Assembly: GCA_905221385.1 (NCBI GenBank)
Contig: CAJNCV010000009.1
Span: forward strand, 19,037-83,036
DNA from: a bacterium
GTDB lineage: Bacteria; Bacillota; Bacilli; Lactobacillales; Streptococcaceae
Length of the DNA stretch: 64,000 bases
Direction of reading: 5' to 3'
Position 1 is the first letter of the stretch; every line of letters starts with the position of its first letter. A model generated the notes under the pieces. That model was not told the DNA's origin. It did no database searches and was given only the letters and a program-made list of their open reading frames with translations. Below, one piece after another: positions 24,738-33,358 of the stretch. A program made the position numbers and the translations under genes.

Positions 24738-25529
24738 ATGCGTAAAAAATTACAAAGAAAAGTGACAGAAGAAAAACCAAGCTATAGCCGAGAAGAAATC
24801 CAGTGGTTGCTTGAGCATTTAGGAGATCCCTCTCCAGAAATTCGAGACGAACTTGTTTTTACGAGTTTGGCTAGAGGTATTCAAGAAGAGTTGTTTACCC
24901 TTGAGCAGTTTCAGTTTATCTCAGAAGAGGTCTCCTCTGATGAAGGTCTATACAAAGAGATTGATAGTAGAGGAGTTTCGGCTCTTAAACGTTCTTTTAG
25001 GGCGCTTATTTATGCCAATCTACTGTCCTGCGATGGTACTCAGGAATCACTTTATTACCAGCAGTTGCCTTCTCCTATCAAGGCTACCATGCTAAATCAA
25101 GGCTTACACTATCTTACAAAGGAAAAAGAGACGACGGGCTACGATCCTCAGTTTGGTTGGATCCACGCATTTGCGCATGGGGCTGATCTATTAACGGAAG
25201 TTATATGCCATCCTAGCTTTCCAAAGTCAGATATAGCCGAAGCATTTGAAATCATTGGAGAAATCTTTAAACGTGTTGAGATTAGTTTTACAAATGATGA
25301 AGATTGGCGGTTAGCGAGAGTACTTTATGAACCAATCTTACGAGGGAAAATCGAACCGTCTCTCCTCACTGCTTGGTTGCAAACAGTTGAATTTCCTTTT
25401 AAAGAAGTAAATGATTTCCATAAATTTTCCAATTTCAGATCTTGTTTGCTGGAAATTTACCTTCAACTAGACTGTCATAATTTTTTACAAGATGACTTGA
25501 AAAAAATCATTCAATCTTTTCACTATTAA
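24738..25529 (+). CDS. DUF2785 domain protein
   Basis: A 263-aa soluble helical protein of the DUF2785 family, recognised by LARGIQEELFTLEQF and especially FGWIHAFAHGADLLTEVICHP. No catalytic assignment is known to me. The two conserved His residues of HAFAHGAD could bind metal. It ends before a strong bidirectional terminator shared with the convergent acetoin reductase gene. Confidence 0.82.
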   Translation: MRKKLQRKVTEEKPSYSREEIQWLLEHLGDPSPEIRDELVFTSLARGIQEELFTLEQFQFISEEVSSDEGLYKEIDSRGVSALKRSFRALIYANLLSCDGTQESLYYQQLPSPIKATMLNQGLHYLTKEKETTGYDPQFGWIHAFAHGADLLTEVICHPSFPKSDIAEAFEIIGEIFKRVEISFTNDEDWRLARVLYEPILRGKIEPSLLTAWLQTVEFPFKEVNDFHKFSNFRSCLLEIYLQLDCHNFLQDDLKKIIQSFHY

Positions 25530-25607
25530 ATTTTATACGGTTACTGTATGGAAAATTAGCTAATGGTTTTGAAAAAGTGTTGAAATTGAAATGGTGCAGA
25601 TAGTAAA

Positions 25608-25639
25608 AGAGGTTGTATACTTATCCCAACCTCTTTTTA
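25608..25639. terminator. Bidirectional terminator
   Basis: Stem AGAGGTTG / CAACCTCT with A-run before and T-run after, between convergent genes. Confidence 0.9.
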
Positions 25640-25645
25640 TGTATC

Positions 25646-26410
25646 TTAATGGAATTGCATACCACCATCAACGATAATTGTTTGACCTGTGATGTAGTTT
25701 GAATCTGGTCCAGCAAGGAAGCTGACAGCTGCAGCCACATCTTCTGGTTCAGATAGACGTTTCAAGGTAATATCTTTTGCGAATGTCTGCATACCCCATT
25801 CGTCATCTTTTCCAGCATTTTTTCCAACTTGGTGAGCAATATCGTACATCATTGGGGTTTTTACGATACCTGGTGCGTAGGCATTGACAGTAATGCCTGA
25901 GCCTGCCAAATCTCGTGCCAATGTTTGTGTAATTCCACGAACAGCAAATTTTGTACCACCATAAACTGTCAGGTTAGGATTTCCGACAACACCTGCTTGA
26001 GAAGTTGCGTTGATAATTTTACCACCGTGACCAAGTGATTTAAATTGAGCTTGAGCAGCTTGGGAACCCCAAATCACCCCACCGACGTTAATACCGAATG
26101 TACGTGTAAATTGTTCTTCTGTAATAGTATCAAGAGGAGTAGTTGGGGCGACACCAGCGTTATTTACGACAACATTCAAGTCACCAAAATGGTCAACAAC
26201 CTTTTGAAATGCTTGGGCAACTTCTGCTTGTTTTGAGACATCTGCTACGACAGCAAAAGCATTTTCAGCTGATAATTCGGCAACAGCTTTTTCAGCCGTT
26301 TCTGGATTGTAGTCTAAGACTCCTACTTTAAAGCCATCTTGGACTAAACGTTTTGCAATTGCAAAACCAATCCCTTGACCTGCACCTGTGACAATAGCAA
26401 CTTTAGACAT
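25646..26410 (-). CDS. (S)-acetoin-forming diacetyl reductase
   Basis: A 254-aa short-chain dehydrogenase/reductase that interconverts diacetyl/acetoin and 2,3-butanediol with NAD(H). The cofactor motif TGAGQGIG is at residues 8-15, with NNAGVAP, catalytic Ser in INATSQAGV and [10 protein letters not shown] (Y-x3-K). It resembles the BudC/ButA subgroup from end to end. It is monocistronic, with its own consensus promoter. Confidence 0.9.
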   Translation of the reverse strand: MSKVAIVTGAGQGIGFAIAKRLVQDGFKVGVLDYNPETAEKAVAELSAENAFAVVADVSKQAEVAQAFQKVVDHFGDLNVVVNNAGVAPTTPLDTITEEQFTRTFGINVGGVIWGSQAAQAQFKSLGHGGKIINATSQAGVVGNPNLTVYGGTKFAVRGITQTLARDLAGSGITVNAYAPGIVKTPMMYDIAHQVGKNAGKDDEWGMQTFAKDITLKRLSEPEDVAAAVSFLAGPDSNYITGQTIIVDGGMQFH

Positions 26411-26524
26411 ATGATTCCTCCTTGGTATCAGCGATACCGTTCAAATGTTCTATAAAAGAACAGCAAGGGTTTACAAATGAGCCTCGATAACGATTCTTGA
26501 AACCCCTATCAATGCTACATTAAT

Positions 26525-26553
26525 AGTATACACCTTTGAAAAAAATGTTTCAA
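26525..26553 (-). promoter_or_regulatory. Promoter of the acetoin reductase gene
   Basis: Minus strand TTGAAA (26548-26553), a 17-bp spacer and TATACT (26525-26530). The leader is about 110 nt. Confidence 0.75.
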
Positions 26554-26619
26554 ATAAATGCCTCTATTGTATAAAAAGATTCAAATGAAGCCTCAACAAA
26601 AATTTCCAAGTCATTTTTC

Positions 26620-26648
26620 TTGAATACGCTCATTTGTTTTGGTAAACT
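26620..26648 (+). promoter_or_regulatory. Promoter of the aquaporin gene
   Basis: TTGAAT (26620-26625), a 17-bp spacer and extended -10 TGGTAAACT-type (core 26643-26648, TAAACT). Confidence 0.65.
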
Positions 26649-26678
26649 GGTACATAGCTTTTAAAAAGGAGATAGAAG

Positions 26679-27347
26679 ATGAAAAAATTTGTCGCTGAAT
26701 TAATCGGTACTTTCATGCTTGTGTTCATCGGAACAGGAGCCGTTGTGTTTGGAAATGGTCTTGAAGGTCTTGGCCACCTAGGAATTGCTTTGGCCTTTGG
26801 TTTGGCAATTGTAGTTGCAGCTTACTCAATCGGAACCGTTTCAGGCGCTCACTTGAACCCAGCCGTTTCGATCGCTATGTTTGTAAACAAACGTTTGTCA
26901 TCTTCAGAACTTGTAAACTACATCCTTGGACAAGTAGTTGGAGCTTTCCTTGCGTCAGTTGCAGTATTTTTCCTCTTGTCAAACTCAGGCATGTCAACTG
27001 CTAGTCTTGGTGAAAATGCCTTGGCAAACGGTGTCACTGTCTTTGGTGGATTCTTGTTTGAAGTCATCGCAACTTTCTTGTTTGTTTTGGTGATCATGAC
27101 TGTGACTTCAGCAAGTAAAGGAAATGGTGCGATTGCTGGTTTAGTGATTGGTTTGTCATTGACAGCCTTGATCCTTGTGGGATTGAACATCACTGGACTT
27201 TCAGTAAACCCAGCTCGTAGCTTGGCGCCTGCTGTATTGGTAGGTGGCGCAGCCCTTCAACAAGTATGGATTTTCATTCTTGCACCAATCGTTGGTGGCG
27301 TTCTTGCAGCACTTGTTGCGAAAAACTTCCTTGGAACAGAAGAATAA
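26679..27347 (+). CDS. Aquaporin / glycerol facilitator family channel
   Basis: A 222-aa MIP-family channel with six helices and two half-helix motifs: HLNPAVS (NPA 1) and SVNPARS (NPA 2). Length and the Arg after the second NPA are typical of AqpZ-type water channels. The selectivity (water or glycerol) is not settled by sequence alone. A strong AAAGGAG ribosome site is present. It is convergent with trxA, with separate terminators for each. Confidence 0.93.
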   Translation: MKKFVAELIGTFMLVFIGTGAVVFGNGLEGLGHLGIALAFGLAIVVAAYSIGTVSGAHLNPAVSIAMFVNKRLSSSELVNYILGQVVGAFLASVAVFFLLSNSGMSTASLGENALANGVTVFGGFLFEVIATFLFVLVIMTVTSASKGNGAIAGLVIGLSLTALILVGLNITGLSVNPARSLAPAVLVGGAALQQVWIFILAPIVGGVLAALVAKNFLGTEE

Positions 27348-27356
27348 TAAGCAAAA

Positions 27357-27393
27357 AGAGCCTTGCTCCCCAATTTGAGGAACAGGGCTTTTT
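27357..27393 (+). terminator. Aquaporin gene terminator
   Basis: AGCCTTG (27359-27365) pairs with CAGGGCT (27383-27389), followed by a T-run. Confidence 0.8.
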
Positions 27394-27401
27394 CTATGCA
27401 A

Positions 27402-27434
27402 ACAAAAAAGCACTCCCTTTTTGAATGGGAGTGT
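27402..27434 (-). terminator. Terminator of the trxA unit
   Basis: CACTCCC (27411-27417) pairs with GGGAGTG (27427-27433). On the minus strand a run of six T follows. Confidence 0.85.
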
Positions 27435-27441
27435 TTCGTGA

Positions 27442-27756
27442 TTAGCTTAATTCAGCAACGATGGCCTTGATTTGTTCTGCAGTATGTATTCCAGCAACTT
27501 GTTTTACCACTTGGCCATCTTTTTTGAAGAGAAGAGTTGGGATAGACATGATCCCAAATGCACGAGCTGTATTTGGATTTTCATCTACGTCCATTTTAAC
27601 GATTTTCAAGACATCTTCTGAAAGTTCTTCAGACAATTTGTCCAAAATCGGTCCTTGCATACGACATGGACCACACCAAGTTGCCCAGAAGTCTACCAAG
27701 ACCAAACCGTCTTTTGTTTCTTGTTCAAATGTTGCATCTGTAATTGCTTTTGCCAT
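27442..27756 (-). CDS. trxA: Thioredoxin
   Basis: A 104-aa thioredoxin with active site WATWCGPCRM (Cys31 and Cys34) and cis-Pro in MSIPTLLFKKDG. It reduces protein disulfides in the cytoplasm with thioredoxin reductase. Full length. It is second in a two-gene unit, 14 bp after the DUF4649 gene, probably expressed from the consensus promoter at 28022-28050. Confidence 0.96.
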   Translation of the reverse strand: MAKAITDATFEQETKDGLVLVDFWATWCGPCRMQGPILDKLSEELSEDVLKIVKMDVDENPNTARAFGIMSIPTLLFKKDGQVVKQVAGIHTAEQIKAIVAELS

Positions 27757-27770
27757 TGTATTTCTCCTTT

Positions 27771-27992
27771 TTAGTTATATTGGCTTAAATCTTGTTTCAT
27801 GAGATAGAAGAAGACATCTCCGTAAGTCCCATGGTAGTCCAAATCATGACCATTATAGGTTAATTTTTGAACTGGGTAATAGTCTGCGACACCGATGAGG
27901 CAAGCTTGTTGAGAGCGTTCGAAGTCTTCATAAGACTCGAAAGTCATGGTTCTCTCTCGCTTGCTGGCATCTAGATAGGTAATTTCGATCAT
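27771..27992 (-). CDS. DUF4649 family small protein
   Basis: A 73-aa soluble protein (start MIEITYLDASKRERTMTFESYEDF) of the DUF4649 family seen in streptococci. No motif of known function is visible. It is the first gene before trxA. A consensus promoter and a MarR-type operator lie upstream, so it may be part of an oxidative or thiol response. That is inference from context. Confidence 0.78.
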   Translation of the reverse strand: MIEITYLDASKRERTMTFESYEDFERSQQACLIGVADYYPVQKLTYNGHDLDYHGTYGDVFFYLMKQDLSQYN

Positions 27993-28021
27993 ATAAAACT
28001 CCTTTATTCGATCTTGACTTT

Positions 28022-28071
28022 ATTGTACTCCTCGAAAAGAAGAATGTCAAGAAAAATGATTGCGCATGCAA
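28022..28071 (-). promoter_or_regulatory. Promoter of DUF4649-trxA with upstream MarR-type operator
   Basis: Minus strand TTGACA (28045-28050), a 17-bp spacer and TACAAT (28022-28027). The palindrome ATTGC-GCAT-GCAA (28059-28071) lies just upstream of the -35. The same 13-mer occurs before the adjacent MarR gene. Confidence 0.8.
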
Positions 28072-28089
28072 CTTTTTTTAAAAATCTGA

Positions 28090-28470
28090 TTAAGAAATGA
28101 AGTCAAGACTCATTTCCAGTCTTTCTTCGACGGCCTTTTGTAGATAAGCCAGGGTTGTTTGTCCCTCGTCAGTCAGGCAGATAAAACTAGCTCGTCTATC
28201 CTGATCGCAACATCTGCGACTAAGCAAACCGCAGTTTTTCTCTTCTAGTCGAGCTACCATTCGAGAAACAGCGCTCGGGCTGAGATGGAGTTTATCTGGT
28301 AAATCAATCTGCCGTAAGGATTTTTCATCAGCTAAATCCAGATAGTAGAGCATATAAAACTCTTTCAAGGTCAACCTTTGTTCACTCTGCTGGGCAATGG
28401 TTTCTTCTAACAAGGCTTCTATTTCCTTTTGACGGCGATTGTAGTCAAACCACTTTTCCAAATAGGTCAT
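28090..28470 (-). CDS. MarR family transcriptional regulator
   Basis: A 126-aa winged-helix regulator with LRQIDLPDKLHLSPSAVSRMVARLEEKNCGLLSRR (recognition helix and start of the wing). Cys residues in this region (NCGLLSRRCCDQD) suggest a possible thiol or metal sensor. The start is the ATG at 28470 (MTYLEKW), with GGAG upstream; longer in-frame extensions are unlikely. It probably binds the repeated ATTGCGCATGCAA palindrome and controls itself and DUF4649-trxA. Confidence 0.85.
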   Translation of the reverse strand: MTYLEKWFDYNRRQKEIEALLEETIAQQSEQRLTLKEFYMLYYLDLADEKSLRQIDLPDKLHLSPSAVSRMVARLEEKNCGLLSRRCCDQDRRASFICLTDEGQTTLAYLQKAVEERLEMSLDFIS

Positions 28471-28522
28471 TGCTTTCTCCTTTCTTTTCAAAGTAAAAAT
28501 CACAAAATCATTACTGATTATC

Positions 28523-28552
28523 TTTATAACACAAGATGATTGCGCATGCAAT
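28523..28552 (-). promoter_or_regulatory. MarR gene promoter with overlapping operator
   Basis: Minus strand -35 TTGCAT, a 17-bp spacer and -10 TATAAA. The palindrome ATTGC-GCAT-GCAAT (28539-28552) covers the -35, a position suited to autorepression. Confidence 0.75.
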
Positions 28553-28666
28553 TATTATACTACTTTTAGCTAATCCTTGCAAGAAAGAAAAATTTCGGTA
28601 TTTCCTTGAAATTTTCTGAAAAAAGAGTAAACTGGTATGCAAGAAGTTTATTTCATGGAGTTTAGG

Positions 28667-29041
28667 ATGAAATTATATGTTCAATTAATGATTCTCTTTG
28701 TGATTTCTCTAATCGGTGAGGGAATCTCTAGTTTCTTTCATCTGCCCATCCCAGGCAGTATTATTGGTTTAATCATTCTCTTTCTAGCTCTGCAGTTCAA
28801 GTGGCTGAGGACCAGGCATGTCAATATGGTGGGGAATTTTCTGCTGGCCAATATGACCATTCTCTTTTTGCCGCCAGCAGTGGGTATCATGGAAAAGTTT
28901 GATGTGATTGCCCCTTATCTCTTGCCTATCGTCTTGATTGTCTTTTTTGCGGCTGTTATCAATATTATTCTCATCGCTCTAGTGGTTCAGTTTATCAAGA
29001 GACGATTTGAGGGAGATTATGAGAAGGGAGAAACGAAATGA
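28667..29041 (+). CDS. CidA/LrgA family holin-like protein
   Basis: A 124-aa membrane protein with four helices of the CidA/LrgA family (GEGISSFFHLPIPGSIIGLIILFLAL, then LANMTILFLPPAVGIM). These proteins modulate murein hydrolase activity, autolysis and pyruvate/overflow metabolism. The start is the ATG at 28667 (MKLYVQLMIL), with GGAG at normal distance. It overlaps the LrgB-type gene by 4 bp. A possible promoter is TTGAAA (28606-28611), 16 bp, TAAACT (28628-28633). Confidence 0.88.
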   Translation: MKLYVQLMILFVISLIGEGISSFFHLPIPGSIIGLIILFLALQFKWLRTRHVNMVGNFLLANMTILFLPPAVGIMEKFDVIAPYLLPIVLIVFFAAVINIILIALVVQFIKRRFEGDYEKGETK

Positions 29042-29733
29042 GTGAATTTGTATCGAATCCTCTGTTTGGGATTGCATTATCTATCCTAGCTTATCTAGTG
29101 GGAATGCTGATTTACAGACGTTTTCCCCATCCTTTGACAACGCCTTTGCTTTTGTCGGCAATTTTTATTATCATCCTTCTTAAGGCGACGGGTATTTCTT
29201 ACCAAGATTACTACCAAGGTGGGGTTTACTTGAATAACTTGATTGTTCCATCGACCGTGGCTCTAGGAATTCCGCTTTATAAGAGTTTTCATTTGATGAA
29301 GCACCATGCTCGCAGCATTCTCTTTGGTAGTCTGTTAGCAGTAGTTGTCAATACTAGCTTCACTGCCATAGTAGCGAAAATCTTTGGCATGGACTTTTTC
29401 CTAGCCATTTCTCTCTTTCCCAAGTCAGTGACAACCGCCATGGCAGTGGGAATCACAGAAAAATTGCAAGGTTTGACGACTGTGACCTTGGTTGTCGTAG
29501 TGGCGACTGGGATTTTAACCAGTGTTATTGGACCAACCCTTTTGAAGTGGTTGAAAATTGACGATCCAGTAGCTGTTGGACTCTCTCTTGGAGGAACGGG
29601 ACACGCTGTCGGAACGGGAACCGCCTTTCGATACGGCTCTGTAGCAGGAGCCATGGGTGGCTTGGCAATCGGTGTCACCGGTATTCTATATGTTTTTGTC
29701 AGTCCAATCGTAGCCAGTTTGATATTGAGTTAA
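29038..29733 (+). CDS. LrgB/CidB family membrane protein
   Basis: A 231-aa membrane protein of the LrgB family, partner of the preceding CidA/LrgA-type protein. Hallmarks are LFPKSVTTAMAVGITEKL and GLSLGGTGHAVGTGTAFRYG. About six to seven helices. It is translationally coupled to the first gene (ATGA overlap). Whether the pair acts as Lrg (inhibitor) or Cid (activator) of lysis cannot be read from sequence, and no LytSR genes are adjacent. Confidence 0.9.
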   Translation: MSEFVSNPLFGIALSILAYLVGMLIYRRFPHPLTTPLLLSAIFIIILLKATGISYQDYYQGGVYLNNLIVPSTVALGIPLYKSFHLMKHHARSILFGSLLAVVVNTSFTAIVAKIFGMDFFLAISLFPKSVTTAMAVGITEKLQGLTTVTLVVVVATGILTSVIGPTLLKWLKIDDPVAVGLSLGGTGHAVGTGTAFRYGSVAGAMGGLAIGVTGILYVFVSPIVASLILS

Positions 29734-29735
29734 AG

Positions 29736-29767
29736 AAAAACCCAGCTTTCTAGCTGGGCATTTTTTA
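29736..29767. terminator. Terminator between lrgB-type gene and ABC permease
   Basis: Perfect stem CCCAGCT / AGCTGGG (29741-29747 with 29752-29758), loop TTCT, then CATTTTTT. The A-run on the left makes it bidirectional. Confidence 0.9.
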
Positions 29768-30499
29768 TTGCAAGTTAACCTTGTTTTTCAAGATGTAGTA
29801 GGTTCCGAGATAGTAAATGATTCCTAGAACTAAGTTTTTCAGGAAGTTTGTAATCATGAGCGTGTCAATCTGATCATCGACCTTGAAGAAGAATCCTATA
29901 TAAGAAACGACGATAGAAATCACAATGTAGGCTAAAACAGCGAGGGCTGTGCGGTATTCATTGAAAAGTTGGCCGATTGAAATTGAAAGATAGATAGATA
30001 AAATCCAAGTGGCTGAACCTGTAAGAAGAGAGAGTCCGTAAAGCCAACCGTAACCGAGATAAGGAGATACAAGACGATAGAGGGTTGGGATTTCTTTCAC
30101 TACAGGAGTGAGAGAGAAGATGATAAGAACACTTAAGATAAATACAATATAACTCAAGATTGACCAGATTAGCCCACCCAGCAGTTTAGCCGAGATAATC
30201 TGGTGCTCAGAGACAGGAAGAGTCAATGTCAGATAGCCCTGACGGTCATAAACACTCCCCTTGAATCTTCGGATGATTAAAAAGATTGTTGCAATCCAAA
30301 GAGTAACGCTGAGCCCTCCAAAAGCCAACAGCAGAAGTACCAATAGATAAGGTGAATTATTGCTATAACTACCATAGGTATGACTAATGCTAGTGATGGA
30401 CATACTTATCAGTATAGAAATGGCAAGTACAGCTCCATAGAGCGCTAAATACCATTTGTTAACATTTTTAAATTCATAACGAACTAGATTCCAAAACAT
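29765..30499 (-). CDS. ABC exporter permease
   Basis: A 244-aa membrane protein with six predicted helices, of the ABC-2/YtrC-like permease type (start MFWNLVRYEFKNVNKWY). It partners the ATPase gene 15 bp upstream. Such GntR-ATPase-permease units are drug- or peptide-responsive exporters in Firmicutes, with substrate unassigned. It ends at the bidirectional terminator. Confidence 0.82.
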   Translation of the reverse strand: MFWNLVRYEFKNVNKWYLALYGAVLAISILISMSITSISHTYGSYSNNSPYLLVLLLLAFGGLSVTLWIATIFLIIRRFKGSVYDRQGYLTLTLPVSEHQIISAKLLGGLIWSILSYIVFILSVLIIFSLTPVVKEIPTLYRLVSPYLGYGWLYGLSLLTGSATWILSIYLSISIGQLFNEYRTALAVLAYIVISIVVSYIGFFFKVDDQIDTLMITNFLKNLVLGIIYYLGTYYILKNKVNLQ

Positions 30500-30514
30500 A
30501 ATAATCTCCTTTAA

Positions 30515-31210
30515 CTAAGCCTTGAACTCTTGGCGGAAGAGCTGGTCAATTGATTCGCCTGATTCGTAACGAATATCATCAACATTTCCTTGGCGGACGA
30601 CTTTTCCGTCTTTGAGGAAGATAATCTCATCCAAGATTGGCTCAATATCTGAAATCAAGTGGGTTGAAATCAGCACCGTAGAGGTTGGGGAATAGTTGTT
30701 GATGATGGTATTGAGGATATAATCACGGGCTGCTGGATCCACACCTCCAATCGGTTCGTCCAGAACGTAGAGACGGGCTTCACGGCTCATAACCAGGATG
30801 AGCTGAACCTTTTCCTTGTTCCCTTTTGACAATTTCTTGAGGCGACTATTTTCATCAATGCCAAGATCTGCTAAAAGGTGCTGAGCCCGCTCAAGATTGA
30901 AATCTTGGTAGAAAGTTTTAAAGTAGGTCAGTGCTTCCTTGATTTTCATCTGTTCATTCAGATAAGTCGTGTCTGGTAGATAAGAGACAATGGCCTTGGT
31001 AGCAGGACTAGGATCCATGTTGTTAATAAGGACACGTCCTTGGTCTGGTTGAAGAAGTCCGTTGATCATCTTGATCAAGGTTGTTTTTCCAGATCCGTTC
31101 GGACCAAGGAGTCCAACAATTTTTCCCCCGGGAATCTCAAGAGAAACATTGTTAAGGGCTGCTGTAGCCCCATAAGATTTGGATACATTTTCAAATGCTA
31201 GTAATATCAT
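30515..31210 (-). CDS. ABC transporter ATPase (YtrB-like)
   Basis: A 231-aa ATPase. Walker A GPNGSGKTT, signature LSKGNKEKV (a variant typical of ABC-2 exporters) and Walker B LYVLDEPIGGVD are present. The start is the ATG at 31210 (MILLAFENVSKSYG), with GGAG upstream. An in-frame extension to 31246 lies inside the GntR gene. The gene starts 4 bp after the GntR stop, so the three are one operon. Confidence 0.9.
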   Translation of the reverse strand: MILLAFENVSKSYGATAALNNVSLEIPGGKIVGLLGPNGSGKTTLIKMINGLLQPDQGRVLINNMDPSPATKAIVSYLPDTTYLNEQMKIKEALTYFKTFYQDFNLERAQHLLADLGIDENSRLKKLSKGNKEKVQLILVMSREARLYVLDEPIGGVDPAARDYILNTIINNYSPTSTVLISTHLISDIEPILDEIIFLKDGKVVRQGNVDDIRYESGESIDQLFRQEFKA

Positions 31211-31214
31211 AATT

Positions 31215-31583
31215 TTACACTCCTTTAATGTATTCGCTAAGCACACTTGGCAGTTCTTCTTTTTGATAGCCGAATTGAAGCATGCCTGTTACAAAGTTTT
31301 TCAGTTGCTCCTCGGAAAGTTGTTTGCGGGACTGAACGATAAGGTCCAAATCCTCGGTGACAAAACGACCAGTTGTTCGCTTGCTGTATACAAATCCTTC
31401 ACGTTCAAGGTCAGACAAGGCGCGCTGAATGGTATTGGGATTGACTCCAGCCTCGCTCGCCAGTTCTCTTACGGTTGGGAGCTGTTGGTTGGGTTCCAGT
31501 TCATGGGAAACAATCTGTAATTTGATTTTTTCCATAATCTGCAAATAAATGGGTTTTGTATTATCAAATGACCAGGACATCAT
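31215..31583 (-). CDS. GntR family regulator (YtrA subfamily)
   Basis: A 122-aa repressor with a winged helix (QLPTVRELASEAGVNPNTIQRALSDLEREGFVYSKRTTGRFV) and a short YtrA-type C-terminal helix pair. It is the first gene of the GntR-ABC unit and probably represses it. Two tandem ATGs exist (31583 and 31580). The second is better spaced from AGGAG. A consensus promoter lies just upstream. Confidence 0.9.
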   Translation of the reverse strand: MMSWSFDNTKPIYLQIMEKIKLQIVSHELEPNQQLPTVRELASEAGVNPNTIQRALSDLEREGFVYSKRTTGRFVTEDLDLIVQSRKQLSEEQLKNFVTGMLQFGYQKEELPSVLSEYIKGV

Positions 31584-31617
31584 AGTCTCCTTTCTTTATC
31601 TTTATTGTTCTAATCAA

Positions 31618-31646
31618 ATAATACAATAAAACAAAAGACTTGTCAA
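31618..31646 (-). promoter_or_regulatory. Promoter of the GntR-ABC operon
   Basis: Minus strand TTGACA (31641-31646), a 17-bp spacer and TATTAT (31618-31623). It is divergent from the nrdR extended -10 (TGGTATAAT, core 31687-31692). Confidence 0.85.
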
Positions 31647-31720
31647 GTAAAAATAAGAATTGTTTTGGGAATTGCTCAAAAAATGGTATAATGAAAAGAA
31701 AACGACAAGGAGGGAAATGC

Positions 31721-32194
31721 ATGCGTTGTCCAAAATGTGGGGCTACCAAGTCTAGTGTTGTTGATAGTCGACAAGCCGAAGAAGGAAATACCATCCGCCG
31801 AAGACGTGAGTGCGACGAGTGCCAGCATCGTTTTACAACCTATGAACGAGTAGAAGAACGAACGCTGGTTGTCGTCAAAAAAGACGGTACACGAGAACAG
31901 TTTTCAAGAGATAAAATCTTTAATGGGATTATCCGCTCAGCCCAGAAGCGTCCTGTTTCGAGTGATGAAATCAACATGGTGGTCAATCGTATCGAGCAAA
32001 AACTCCGTAGTCGCAATGAGAACGAGATTCAAAGTGAATACATTGGAGCCTTAGTCATGGAGGAATTGGCAGAACTGGATGAGATTACCTATGTTCGTTT
32101 TGCCAGTGTTTACCGTAGCTTTAAGGATGTGAGTGAGTTGGAGAGCCTGCTCCAGCAGATCACCCAGTCCTCTAAAAAGAAAAAGGAAAAATAG
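31721..32194 (+). CDS. nrdR: Transcriptional repressor NrdR
   Basis: 157 aa. A zinc ribbon (C3, C6, C31, C34: MRCPKCG and CDECQHRF) is followed by the ATP-cone. NrdR represses ribonucleotide reductase genes in response to (d)ATP. The start at 31721 has AAGGAGG 7 nt upstream. A longer in-frame reading to 31640 would place the promoter in coding sequence. The stop directly abuts dnaB. Confidence 0.96.
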   Translation: MRCPKCGATKSSVVDSRQAEEGNTIRRRRECDECQHRFTTYERVEERTLVVVKKDGTREQFSRDKIFNGIIRSAQKRPVSSDEINMVVNRIEQKLRSRNENEIQSEYIGALVMEELAELDEITYVRFASVYRSFKDVSELESLLQQITQSSKKKKEK

Positions 32195-33358
32195 ATGAAA
32201 CCAAATGACCGTTTTTCTTTTCTAAAGAATAATCGGGTGTCGCAAGATACCTCTTCTCTGGTGCAGTGCTACCTCCCGATTATCGGTCAGGAGGCGCTGA
32301 GCCTCTATCTATATGCCATTACCTTTTGGGATGGAGGGCAAAAGGAACACCTTTTTGCCAACATTCTTAATCATTTGAATTTCGGGATGAATACGCTCCT
32401 CCAATCTTTTAAAATCTTATCTGCTGTGGACTTGTTGACTCTTTACCAGAAGGGGGAAGTCTATGAATTGCAGCTTCATTCTCCCCTTTCAAGTCAGGAA
32501 TTTTTAAGTCATTCTGTCTATAGCAGATTATTAGAGAGAAAGATTGGGGATACAGCTGTTTCTGCTATGAAACAGGCTCCAAGTGAGGGAGAAGCACTCT
32601 CTGTTTCTTTGAGTCAAGTCTTTCCAAATCTGACTGAAGAAGTGACACCAATCGAGTCAAAAAGCAAGTTAAAAAATGATTTTGACTTGGAACATTTCCA
32701 GCGGCTGATGGCTAGAGAGGGCTTGCGTTTTGAAAATGAGCAGGCGGATGTGTTAGAATTATTTACCATTGCAGATGAAAAAAAATGGACCTGGTTTGAA
32801 ACCTATCAACTGGCCAAGGCGACAGCGGTGGCTCAGGTTATTTCTGTCAAACGCATGCGTGAAAAAATAGCACAAAAGCAGGTTTCTTCTGACTTTAGCC
32901 CCAAAGAAATGACCATTATCAGGGAAGCCAAAAATAAAACTCCCCTACAATTTTTAGCGGAAATCAAGCAAACGCGTAAGGGGAGCATCACCCAAAGTGA
33001 AAGAGAACTCCTTCACCAGATGGCGTCTTTAGGCTTGTTGGACGAAGCTATTAATATCGTCTTACTTCTAACCTTTAACAAGGTTGATTCGGCTAATGTC
33101 AATGAAAAATATGCCATGAAGGTCGCAAATGACTATGCTTATCAAAAAATTCGGACAGCAGAAGAGGCTGTGCTTCGGATTCGAGAGCGTCAGCAAAAAG
33201 GGCAAGAAGACCAGAAATCGAAAACTAGCTCGACTAAGACAAATGTTCCCAAGTGGAGTAATCCAGAATATAAAAATCAAACCAGCGAGGAAACTCGTCT
33301 GGAACTAGAACTCAAAAAACAAGAAATGTTAGCCCGATTAGAAGAAGGAGGAGACTAG
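32195..33358 (+). CDS. dnaB: DnaB-type replication initiation / helicase-loading protein
   Basis: A 387-aa Firmicute DnaB, the membrane-attachment and helicase-loading protein and not the replicative helicase. It has an N-terminal winged-helix region and a C-terminal DnaD/DnaB-2 domain (ETYQLAKATAVAQVISVKRMREKI, then FLAEIKQTRKG), with a charged tail. It sits between nrdR and dnaI without gaps (1 base each side), the usual streptococcal order. Confidence 0.92.
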   Translation: MKPNDRFSFLKNNRVSQDTSSLVQCYLPIIGQEALSLYLYAITFWDGGQKEHLFANILNHLNFGMNTLLQSFKILSAVDLLTLYQKGEVYELQLHSPLSSQEFLSHSVYSRLLERKIGDTAVSAMKQAPSEGEALSVSLSQVFPNLTEEVTPIESKSKLKNDFDLEHFQRLMAREGLRFENEQADVLELFTIADEKKWTWFETYQLAKATAVAQVISVKRMREKIAQKQVSSDFSPKEMTIIREAKNKTPLQFLAEIKQTRKGSITQSERELLHQMASLGLLDEAINIVLLLTFNKVDSANVNEKYAMKVANDYAYQKIRTAEEAVLRIRERQQKGQEDQKSKTSSTKTNVPKWSNPEYKNQTSEETRLELELKKQEMLARLEEGGD

